From contig NC_064044.1 of NCBI RefSeq assembly GCF_932526225.1, positions 4,463,747 to 4,527,746 on the forward strand: a DNA stretch of 64,000 nt, in the 5' to 3' direction. The translations under genes and the position numbers were made by a program. Source of the stretch: Nematostella vectensis. Taxonomy: Eukaryota > Cnidaria > Anthozoa > Actiniaria > Edwardsiidae. Shown one piece after another: positions 23,507-34,146 of this stretch. Under the pieces are notes generated by a model. That model worked only from the letters and a program-made list of their open reading frames with translations. It was not told where the DNA came from and did no database searches. Each line of letters begins with the position of its first letter. The stretch's first letter is position 1.

Positions 23507-23811
23507 CGTGAGTGCAGGCGTTCATATAACAGTACTCAATACATAGGTGTAGAGCGGGATATATCTTGGTTTGTAGGAAAAAAACACGCGAACTACCGTT
23601 TCATCTCTACAAGCCTGTTTCGTGGTTGCCCACTCATCAGGAGATTTATTAAGAATATAATAAATCAACAGCTGAAGTGGGCAACCACGAAACAGGCTTG
23701 CAGAGATAAAACGGTAGTTCGCGTGTTTTTTTCCTACAAACCAAGATATATCCCGCTCTACAACTATGTATTGAGCACTGTTATATGAACGCCTGCACTC
23801 ACGCATTATAT
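23504..23811. mobile_element. Head-to-head Penelope-like element termini (308-bp palindrome)
   Basis: Two arms of about 135 bases (23504-23640 and 23672-23811) are near-perfect complements around a small AT-rich hairpin, next to an (AT)n tract (23468-23503). Both arms contain a hammerhead-type core oriented toward the outer end. Hammerheads embedded in repeated termini are a known feature of Penelope-like retroelements, so this is probably a pair of inverted element ends. The open frames 23504-23788 (+) and 23522-23806 (-) are mirror images produced by the palindrome. Confidence 0.7.
23603..23645 (-). ncRNA. Minimal type I hammerhead ribozyme
   Basis: Read on the minus strand: stem I ATCTC, core CTGATGA, stem II GTGG with GCAA loop and CCAC, core GAAA, a very short stem III (ACA/TGT) with loop GGCT, then the cleavage-site A and stem I partner GAGAT. 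Every invariant core position is present and the predicted cleavage lies after the A of TGTA, between 23608 and 23607. The opposite arm (23672-23705, +) has CTGAAG in place of CTGATGAG and TGCA for TGTA, so that copy should be dead. Confidence 0.8.
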
Positions 23812-23978
23812 AGGGCTTCCTGCAATCTAACCCTTATTTGGGTTGTTTTGAATACATCTACCGAACAGTTTATATCTTATCTTTTGTTTCTGCCAAAAAC
23901 CTTTCCCAGATTTGTAGGATTCCTGTGGCATGGATGATATGTATCGATTCCAGATTTATGGGACCCCTGTGACCGGAG

Positions 23979-26900
23979 TCAGACGGCTGTTGCCCCCTCT
24001 ATGGGCCCAAGATTAATATGGATAATGTGACGCAAGGTGTCAATTCGCTCTTCTGGCTCCTGGCCACCTTTCACTAGGGCAGTCAGCGTGTGCTTGTAGT
24101 CATACTGCATAACCATTGAAAACTGAAGCAAAAGTGATGCTGTTAGGGTAGATTAAGGTAGACAATGATGAGGCAAAAAATCATGATTTGATGATCACGT
24201 GACCTTTTGGGTGGCAAGTTCAAGCCAAAATAAACACAGAAATGACAGCGTCTGTCTCGCCAGAGAACAACAAAAAATAAAATCTTTTTGAAAAACATTT
24301 TTGGTTTTATTTGTAAGCGCTAAATAAGTTGCTTTTTGTGTTATTTTGCTACTAAAAGCCTGAGCGCGCACTTGTTTGCCACCAATTAATTAAGTCACAT
24401 AGCCAAAGTCCCCTATTGACCAGAAGAAACCTCTGTACACACCTTTACATCCCCTGTTGGTTGTTTAGGTGTCAACTTGACATAGAACCACAGCTTATTG
24501 GACTGTCTATCAGCAACCACCCTAGATATAGCAAAACATCCTTAGACAATATTTATAAGCCTTACATCTGAAAAGCTGTATAATATTATTTGGGATAACC
24601 AAAATGACAATCCAAGTTAATTAGAGGCCCTCCGATCTGTGAGATAAATACGATATTGTGGTTTGTCCATTTTGCATCAAAGAGCTGGGAATAAATAACA
24701 ATAATACATTTTCAAGACAAGCTGCTTGTTACATATGAAAATCCAAACTTTAATTTTGTCAAAAGTAGGTCAACTAGATACTCACCAATCAGAGCAAGCG
24801 AAACTAAACAAATTGTTTTGTTTTGTTTGTTTTGAAAAAAAAATCGACAGGTTTGAAACATAGATGAAAATAATACTTGTGGTCATTTGACATAGTGGTA
24901 GTAATCAGGTTATCTATAGTTTAGGAAATAGGTCCCTTCCTATTTATATGACTTGGTTAAGGTAAACATTTACCATTATTTTGTTCTGTCATATTTCATT
25001 ACAGTGGGAGGGCCTTTTTATTTGAGATAAAACACCAAGAAGGAAAATGGTACATTCTCTTAGAGGGAACAGTCCAAGAATCCATTAAATACTAGGGTGG
25101 CTAAGAGCTTGCAAAGGTATATGGGTTACCTGGGGTCATCACTAAACATCTCGGCGTTCACATCAGCTTCATCATATTCAGCCGCTTCATCCCGTGCCGC
25201 AAGGGCTAAAGGGAAGGTAGGCAACACCACCTGTGATCACATGGCAAGAAACATGTCATTAACATAACAAGATGAAATTATGATGTGAGATATTATGGAA
25301 GCCTCATGATTTATGGGGCAAAACTAGGTTACATCTGCAAATAGTGGCCGACTCACACCTGTGTGGCATCTCTTCCACTTTCAATATAGATACTACTAGC
25401 ATATCATATTCAAGCAACTAATCACTGTATTAGTAGTGAATGCTTTTGTGTAACATGAATACCCTCTAGCATCAATAATTTCCTCGTTTTGCTGATTCCC
25501 TGCCACATTAAACTATTATAAAGCATTGTTCCTCTCCCCTCCTTCCCCATTCTTTCCTATAACTAAAACAATGTTGGGCTACCAACCTCTGCTGTGGGGC
25601 AGAATGCCTTGCTGTCACACCGATTATCCACTTGTCTCTCTGCCTTCTTAAACAACCTCAGCTTGTTCTCTTGCATCTTCATGCCATCTTCTTTCTCCCC
25701 TTTCTTGTCTAACTCTGCTATCGTACCCATACCATCTTCCTTTCCATCATCTGCTTTATCATTTACGTTTTCCTTAGAGACATCTTGGTTCTCTTTGTCT
25801 TTATCATCTTCTTTGTTGACATCCCCATTTGTTACACTATCATTTTTGTCTTTGGCGGAATCCTCTTCGGAGCTGTCTTTGCTCTGTTTTTCGGCGGTGT
25901 TCTCAATGTATGGCAGAAGTGAAACCTTGACAATATTTTCCACAGGGTTGGTTAGAGTTAGGGTCACCTGGCCTTCCTGTAATATAACAGAAAAAAGAAC
26001 ACATCAACATTATGGTGAAGAGCGGTTTACTGTCCTGGTAGCTGTGAACAAAAAACAGTAACTTACCTTATCACATTCCAAGCTACCCACGCCAGCAATA
26101 CGTAGTCTTGGAACGTAATGCCTAAAAAGAAACAAAGCATTTTTAGTGATTTACTGTCTTGGCCAAAGCATACTGGAAAATTGTTGCATTGCATGAAAGG
26201 ACAACTGCATAGGAAACTAAGAAATAGGAAACTAAGGAAAAACCAATTTTTCAACTTAAAATATCAAATAAAAGGGAGAATTCCTTTTCATACTAAGTGA
26301 GTAATAACAAACGAAATGTCAAGAGGGAATTTTTACAGGGCTTCTGGAATTACACGGAAAAAAAACTCAAAATTACGCTGGATTCTTTGCTAAATTACCG
26401 GAAAATCAATCATTACGCGCTAAATGACGCGGGATTTTGCAATACGTTTTTCTTTAAAAATCTAAATTTTGTGTGATTCTTTACTAAATTATGTGCTAAA
26501 TAACACAGAATATCAACTGTTACGCCCAAACTACATTTTGTACCGAAGGAAAGCACAAAATAACTTGAAAAGGTTAATTTTTTGCGTGAAAATATCTTAG
26601 GCAAGTTTTCATTGGCTCCTAGCCACCAGCCAATTAAAAAAAGGTATTAGCGGGAGGATGATATCAAGGAAAATTGGGATACAAGGTATCAATGGCAATT
26701 GGATCTTTGTAGTTTTCATGTGCTTGTTTTTGTTGTTGTGTCCCTTGCAAATGAATCAAGGATACAAAAGATGAAAAAGACAATTAAAAAGTACAAGATA
26801 TAAGACTCACAGGGCTCCCAGTTGGATCTTGAATTTGATTGATGAGGGATTAAATTCTGGTTTGCTTAAATTATGTTCACATTCCTTTAAAAAAGCAATA

Positions 26901-29900
26901 TCAGTCAATAAATAAAATATAAAAACAGCCAATCAGTGATGTCCTAAAGACAATTCCTGGTACTCACCCTACATCTCTGAGATCTCTTGGCCAACAAATG
27001 CTTGTGTCTAGGATACAGAGAGCTGGAATAAAGCAATAAAGCAAGAAAGGATTAATTTCCATATAGGGTATTTTTTCTTTGAAAATAAAACCTTTACTTC
27101 TTATTGTTAAACAAGTAAAAGACTTGGATATTGGTAGTACACAACCTAACCCTCATCTCAATCACTCACCTGATGTCTCCTGGCTGGAACTCGGGGTTTG
27201 CAAGCCGTTGGGAAATGCGAGGGACTATAACAGATTGCACATTCATTTTTAATCCTTAAGGTTACCAGTGTTGACATAAAAATTTAAAAACATAAAAAAA
27301 AACACTTATCATCAAAGACTTCTAAACAGTATACTGGAATAATCATATGTTGTAACAATGAAAAAAAGAAAACATTTAATCAAAGAAAAATTAATTGTCT
27401 TATAATAATAATAATTGAAAATAAATAAATAAAGGGGCTATGTATGCTATTAGAGTGGGTTTCAAAAATCCTGTGCCACAAAATGTAATTGTTAAAGTGT
27501 AATAGTCAAGCCAGAACAAAAGAGAACAGAGACGTGACAGTGTATTAGCTTTAAATAAGCTAAATGGTATTACACTGGTTTTTGAAAACCACTCTTGTTA
27601 CACATAAAATTTCTAAATGGAATTTTAAGTTAACTGTCAGCTAGTGACAGAAAGAATTACAAATATTCACAGAGCTCCTTATGTCACCTTTCTGTACTAA
27701 ATAGTGAGGTCTCTGCCTATAATAAGGTACCTCTCTGTACTAAATAGTGAGGTCTCTCTGCCTATAATAAGGTACCTCTCTGTACTAAATAGTGAGGTCT
27801 CTGCCTATAATAAGGTACCTCTCTGTACTAAATAGTGAGGTCTCTGCCTATAATAAGGTACCTCTCTGTACTAAATAGTGAGGTCTCTGCCTATAATAAG
27901 GTACCTCTCTGTACTAAATAGTGAGGTCTCTGCCTATAATAAGGTACCTCTCTGTACTAAATAGTGAGGTCTCTATGCCTATAATAAGGTACCTCTCTGT
28001 ACTAAATAGTGAGGTCTCTATGCCTATAATAAGGTACCTCTCTGTACTAAATAGTGAGGTCTCTGCCTATAATAAGGTACCTCTCTGTACTAAATAGTGA
28101 GGTCTCTATGCCTATAATAAGGTACCTCTCTGTACTAAATAGTGAGGTCTCTATGCCTATAATAAGGTACCTCTCTGTACTAAATAGTGAGGTCTCTCTG
28201 CCTATAATAAGGTACCTCTCTGTACTAAATAGTGAGGTCTCTGCCTATAATAAGGTACCTCTCTGTACTAAATAGTGAGGTCTCTGCCTATAATAAGGTA
28301 CCTCTCTGTACTAAATAGTGAGGTCTCTGCCTATAATAAGGTACCTCTCTGTACTAAATAGTGAGGTCTCTGCCTATAATAAGGTACCTCTCTGTACTAA
28401 ATAGTGAGGTCTCTGCCTATAATAAGGTACCTCTCTGTACTAAATAGTGAGGTCTCTATGCCTATAATAAGGTACCTCTCTGTACTAAATAGTGAGGTCT
28501 CTCTGCCTATAATAAGGTACCTCTCTGTACTAAATAGTGAGGTCTCTGCCTATAATAAGGTACCTCTCTGTACTAAATAGTGAGGTCTCTGCCTATAATA
28601 AGGTACCTCTCTGTACTAAATAGTGAGGTCTCTGCCTATAATAAGGTACCTCTCTGTACTAAATAGTGAGGTCTCTGCCTATAATAAGGTACCTCTCTGT
28701 ACTAAATAGTGAGGTCTCTATGCCTATAATAAGGTACCTCTCTGTACTAAATAGTGAGGTCTCTATGCCTATAATAAGGTACCTCTCTGTACTAAATAGT
28801 GAGGTCTCTGCCTATAATAAGGTACCTCTCTGTACTAAATAGTGAGGTCTCTGCCTATAATAAGGTACCTCTCTGTACTAAATAGTGAGGTCTCTGCCTA
28901 TAATAAGGTACCTCTCTGTACTAAATAGTGAGGTCTCTGCCTATAATAAGGTACCTCTCTGTACTAAATAGTGAGGTCTCTATGCCTATAATAAGGTACC
29001 TCTCTGTACTAAATAGTGAGGTCTCTATGCCTATAATAAGATACCTCTCTGTACTAAATAGTGAGGTCTCTATGCCTATAATAAGGTACCTCTCTGTACT
29101 AAATAGTGAGGTCTCTCTGCCTATAATAAGGTACCTCTCTGTACTAAATAGTGAGGTCTCTGCCTGTAATAAGGTACCTCTCTCGAGCACAAGGGGTTTT
29201 GTGTAGTACTCTTCTGGTAAAGTGTCTACGTCTTCTGTCGCTACACTCGGCTCCTTGAGCTCAGCCTCCTCCTCCGTCATCTCTTGACTATAAGCAGAAA
29301 AAACTAGTAACAGCCATCTTTATTATTATGGACACAGCAATCAATATTTTGTCACCTCTTGACTATAAGCAGAAAAGCACCCACATTAACACTAAACTAG
29401 TAACAGCCATCTTTATTAATATGGACACAGCAATCAATATTTCGTCACCTCTTGACTAAAAGCAGAAAAGCACCCACATTAACACTAAACTAGTAACAGC
29501 CATCTTTATTATTATGGACACAGCAATCAACATAAACATCATCATCATCATTGTCATCATCACTACTGCCAGCATCATTGTCATCATCATCACTACATCC
29601 CCATTATCATAATCACTATCAAGATCCCCACCAGCAGCCATCATTACCATCATCATCACTACATCCCCATTATCATAATCACTATCAAGATCCCCACCAG
29701 CAGCCATCATTACCATCATCATCACTACATCCCCATTATCATAATCACTATCAAGATCCCCACCAGCAGCCATCATTACCATCATCATCACTACATCCCC
29801 ATTATCATAATCACTATCAAGATCCCCACCAGCAGCCATCATTACCATCATCATTGCCAGCAACAAAATCAATGTCTCCATTATCAATGTACAGTATCAC

Positions 29901-32900
29901 CATCATCACTTCCATCTTTGGTATCAATTGACCATCACCATTATTTTTATCATCATTACTATCATCATCACTATCATCATTACCATCAATTGACCACCAC
30001 CATTATTTTTATCATCATTACTATCATCACCACTATCATCATTACCATCAATTGACCACCACCATTATTTTTTCATAAGTACCATCATCACCATCATTAT
30101 TATCATCATTACCATCATAATCACCATCAATATAATCATTAGTATCATCATTACCATCATCATCACTATTATTATTACTATCATTATTATTATCATCATT
30201 ATCATTATCGCCATCATTATCACCATCATTATCATCACATTACCATTATAATCAACATCGATATAATCATTAGTATCATCATTACCATCATCATCACTAT
30301 TATTATTACTATCATTATTATTATCATCATTATCATCATTACCATCATCATCACCATCATTATTATCATCATTATCGCAGCAAGGCCCCATTTCATTGAT
30401 CTCCCATGCATCAGGTGAAGTTTACAGTCTTTTTCTGACAACGTGCATATTGCAAGAGCTTTAGCTACTGAGCATACAGTAGTAACACTTTATTATGTAA
30501 TAAAATACATCTGGGTACAGTACCCTTTTGCAGACAGCCCTGTGGTCAAGTACGACAAGCTGCTTTTTCTCCTTGTTAGTGTAGAAAGGCCAATTCGGTC
30601 CTAAAAACACAAATACCCAATTCAGGTGGATATCTCATTGCTGATACTTTTTCAAACCATAACCTTTAGAGTGGAGAAATCTTTTGTTTTAGATGGCTCA
30701 ATTCAAATGGATGGTTCAATTCAAAAGTAATAAGTTTAAAGGCCTAACTAATACATATTTACATTTAAAATGTTTTTTTTTTCATTGAAAGATTACATAA
30801 GTTTTTCAAGACTTTTTCCTTCATTTCCTCTGATTTAACTTTTATTTCTATTACAGTAAAAGCCAAGATAAAAGTAATCTAGAAACATTACTCTTTTTTA
30901 TCATTCTTTAATTTATGCCATGTATCTGATTAAAAAATCTTGAAGCTGGTTAACAAAGGAATACAATTATGGTGGCTTTTTGTATACCATTCCCATATTT
31001 TATCTTATGAATTTTACTGTTTGAGTACACTATTCTCAAAGTTAAAGCACATTTAACACATTTATGCTAGGGATTATGTGAATATTAAATTAGTTAATAT
31101 GAAAAGTCATCCTTACCTACATTAAAGCTCCTTACCTTTTTCTTAGGTGCAAACTGTATTTGAAGAGCAGCAAGAAAAAATAACAGTTTAGTATTATACA
31201 CTTTAAAAAATAACTTAACACAAGGGATTTAAGAATCATATCTTTTTTAGCAGTAGCTCTTGAGGCTTAGATTACTGGCCGATAAAGAACTGATATTTTA
31301 AGGCTCAGTTACTTTTTAATATAGGTTCAACTGCACCAGATCAAATCAGAAAATATTAAACAAGCTTAAATAGAAAATATTAACTATTTAACTGTTAACA
31401 ATTATTTGATTGCATTTTATAATATCATTTTCATCAGATAATAAAGTTTAAATGAGGCTATTACATCAAGTTAATGTAAAGCAGCTATTTGTTTCTTGGG
31501 TTTGTTTATCTGAAGTCTTTATAGTGTGTCATCGTCAACATCAAGGACAACTTTTTTAAAAGAGCTAGAATATCAGGAATCACTGTTTTTTAAAAATATT
31601 TCTTGTCTTTTCCATATATGTCATATTTTGAAGATCACTGAAACATTACTTTGCCATACTAATGGGCATTTGTCACACCCTGTCTACACACTGCTGAATT
31701 AGAGTCACCACACACACTAAAAACAAAATAGTTGCACAAAAAAGCAAAAATATTTGCATATCCTTGGGATAAGTGAGAGGAGATAATATGCGGTATCAAT
31801 GTACTTACAGCAAAATGCATGTACGATCGTCGCTTGGATAACTTCTTTCTCTCCTGCTCTATTTTCTCATTGTGTGCCAGTTGCCTGTAATAGTCAACTA
31901 GAGTGCCAATGCGCTTTGTGACGGGATTGTCCTGTTCCTGCCACCCTCCACTAGCTAGAAAAATAAAATGGCGGGCTTGAAAATGTAAGGATAGGCTACC
32001 ATCAAGAAACACCTGTAACTTTGTTAGTGAGAAACTGTGGAAACATAAGATAAAGATATTCCTGTGATTTTTTTAAATGGCAAACTTGAGCACAAGTTGA
32101 ACTATGGCAAATAGGGACGAAGTGTATGATTGAAGCTGATGCCCAATCACAAGAAAGTAGAATTGAAATTTAGATATGTGCATGGGCTTTTTAAAACCAT
32201 CATTAGGACTATAAAAATGGCTGTTTGATAAACAAGTCAAATTGGCAGTTTTAAAGGTAACTGGACCTCACTAACCAACACTTCTGTCTGGAATTCCCAC
32301 ATCTCTTGAAGACCATCTACAGAATGCACATGCCAAGTAATACACCTTTTTGGCCTGGGTTGTCTTGGCGTCATCAGACTGGACAGCAACAGCGGTTGCA
32401 CGTGTTGACAAGGTGTTACCACAGCTTGGGCAGTCAAAGCAATTGGCACATCTATAACAGCATTATATAGAACCTTAGGCATTGATTAAATGGAGATGAG
32501 ATTTGATCAGACTTCCAACTCTCATGATCATTTGACTCTGCACTCTCAAACACTCCCATGCATGGACCCACATTCGTTTTGAACATGTTAAAATTTGGCT
32601 TAATTGGTTGATGTGAGTTTTTTTTAAAGGCTTGATTTTGATATCTGAAGCACACATAAGCAGCATTCTCACTAGAATTTATCATGCATTAATAGAATAA
32701 AAATATTAATTGACGAAGTGTGAAGTATCATTGTTAACTCTTTGTGGATGGGTATTCTGCAGCTTCTTCTATAGAAATCGAGGTGTGAAGTCTCAATATT
32801 AACTCTTTGTGGACGGGTATTCTGCAGTTGCTCCCCAAAAATTTAATAAGAATCTGAGAATTATATATATATCAAAATTTTCTTATAATGGAAAGAAAGA

Positions 32901-33542
32901 CATGTTGGGTGGGTACTGATAAACGTCTCGCCTTGTCATGGGTTATTTAGCTTTTTGGATATTTTTCTATTAAAATTAAATACATCTAAGATAATCTAGA
33001 TAATCGTGCTTAGGAAAAAAAAGATCATTTAAAGCTGATACACTTTCAGATAAATTGAAAAATTTTTCTTTGTCTTATAATCTATAATAAGCAATGCACT
33101 CATAATTTATATTATTTTCGCCGACGTTCTATCAATCTCTGGGGGTAAATTTTACACCTAGGAAAAGACATCTTTATATTTCGTATAAGTAAATACCTGT
33201 TTCTTTTCAATTTTGCTTCAGCAGATGGCATATTTTCTAGACAGTTCGGACAGTAGTATGAATCGACCTGCAAAAACAACGACAACACTCTTATTAGCTT
33301 TCCAGCATAATATAAGCTTAAACAATAAAGCGCTGACGAGCAAACAATTTCTTTCATGAATAGAATTTCGATTTGTTCTTTTTCTTTCAGCTAAAATGAC
33401 AACACACCTCGTGAGACACACAGAGCTGACATCGCAGTTTGATACAATGCCGACAAAAATACAATCGTGTTAGCGGCGAAAGAGCATGGCAAGAACAAGT
33501 CATCAAAACATGCTGTCCGTCTGGATTCAGTATAGTCGCCAT
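23979..33542 (-). CDS. DCTN4: Dynactin subunit 4 (p62), complete, 15 exons
   Basis: Exons (minus): 33542-33408, 33267-33197, 32451-32276, 31954-31809, 31153-31136, 30600-30524, 29287-29178, 27224-27170, 27022-26968, 26884-26811, 26121-26067, 25976-25587, 25230-25130, 24521-24443, 24122-23979; all phases agree, 561 residues. DCTN4 sits in the pointed-end complex of dynactin, linking dynein to cargo and cortex. Family hallmarks: the Cys-rich RING-like zinc region ([35 protein letters not shown]), [28 protein letters not shown] and LTLTNPVEN. An 18-base micro-exon (31153-31136, FAPKKK) is in phase. Exon 12 carries an about 80-residue Lys/Asp/Glu-rich insert that makes the protein about 100 residues longer than the human form. 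Exon 7 is flanked on both sides by tandem arrays of its own splice sites. The start shares a divergent promoter with the gene at 34147. Confidence 0.95.
27688..29177. repeat. 43-bp minisatellite made of iterated splice-donor units in DCTN4 intron 7
   Basis: About 34 units of 43-46 bases with very high identity; a few have an extra ct or at. On the sense (minus) strand each reads GTACCTTATTATAGGCAG then about 25 bases ending in AGAGAG. The authentic exon 7 donor at 29178/29177 is GAGAGAG|GTACCTTATT, so the array begins exactly at the splice site and repeats it. Each unit also contains TTATTATAG|G, an acceptor-like word. Open frames across it are artefacts. Confidence 0.95.
29281..29525. repeat. 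Tandem repeat carrying DCTN4 exon 7 acceptor copies
   Basis: Three units of about 75-93 bases, each beginning ctcttgacta(t/a)aagcag on the plus strand. The first unit contains the real acceptor and the first seven bases of exon 7 (TTATAG|TCAAGAG on the minus strand); the other two repeat it, the last with TTTTAG. Confidence 0.88.
29575..30375. repeat. About 63-bp repeat (four copies) and long CAT/ATC microsatellite
   Basis: 29590-29850 holds four near-identical units containing 'atccccaccagcagccatc'. 29890-30375 is a long imperfect (ATC)n tract. Both lie in DCTN4 intron 6 and produce spurious Met/Ile- and Ser/His-rich open frames. Confidence 0.9.
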
Positions 33543-34146
33543 CTTGGATAAGGCGAGGACAAATATGCAAATAAGGTATTCCTTCCCAACGCCCCGGATA
33601 ACCACCACAGGAAGCCAAAGCAACTATCACTTCAAAATAAAAAAAACAAAGCGAATATTGTCGATTTGCTGTTTATCAAAGAAAATTCAACAAGAAAACA
33701 TATTACCTGATTACTCACTTACTAAATCATCGCATAATTCCACAATCGGGGTTTGATTTTGAGAGTGCTTGATTTGGGCGTCCTGTGTGTAGAGACACGC
33801 CTGCTGAATATTGCTAATTTTTGTATTCGATTTGCACCCACGGTTAGACACATTAAAAAATTAGAAATCTTTGTTTTATACTATAATGTACTGTCGATTA
33901 ACAGAATGCTCAGGATTTTCGCTCCACAAAATGGTAGGATTTGCTGAAAGACGATCAATATTTAGTCGACAGGGAGGCGGCCACCACGGTGTACAATTTT
34001 TAGAAGAAGATTTTGTATCTTAGCAGCGGCAGAAGTCCAACTAAACAGAAGCAGCAAGCAATAACATTGACAGCTCTTTGCCTGAAGAATGAGCTATTTT
34101 GTTTGAGCTTATAGGACTAAAACACCCGAGGAGGAAGTTTTATGGC
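33543..34146. promoter_or_regulatory. Divergent intergenic promoter, DCTN4 / CRAL-TRIO gene
   Basis: 604 bases separate the two start codons on opposite strands, so both promoters must lie here. A short upstream frame (ATG 34089 to TGA 34106) and an out-of-frame ATG at 34142 precede the chosen CRAL-TRIO start, which could lower its translation. No TATA box was recognised. Confidence 0.6.

Noticed and set aside
27688-29177. CRISPR-like regular array
   Set aside because: Units are contiguous without unique spacers, in an intron of an animal gene.
28054-29280. Ser/Leu/Ile-rich frames across the 43-bp array
   Set aside because: Products of the minisatellite. Only the exon 7 part (29178-29287) has conserved coding content.
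29456-30441. Met/Ile-rich and Ser/His-rich frames
   Set aside because: Translations of (ATC)n and the ~63-bp repeat in DCTN4 intron 6.
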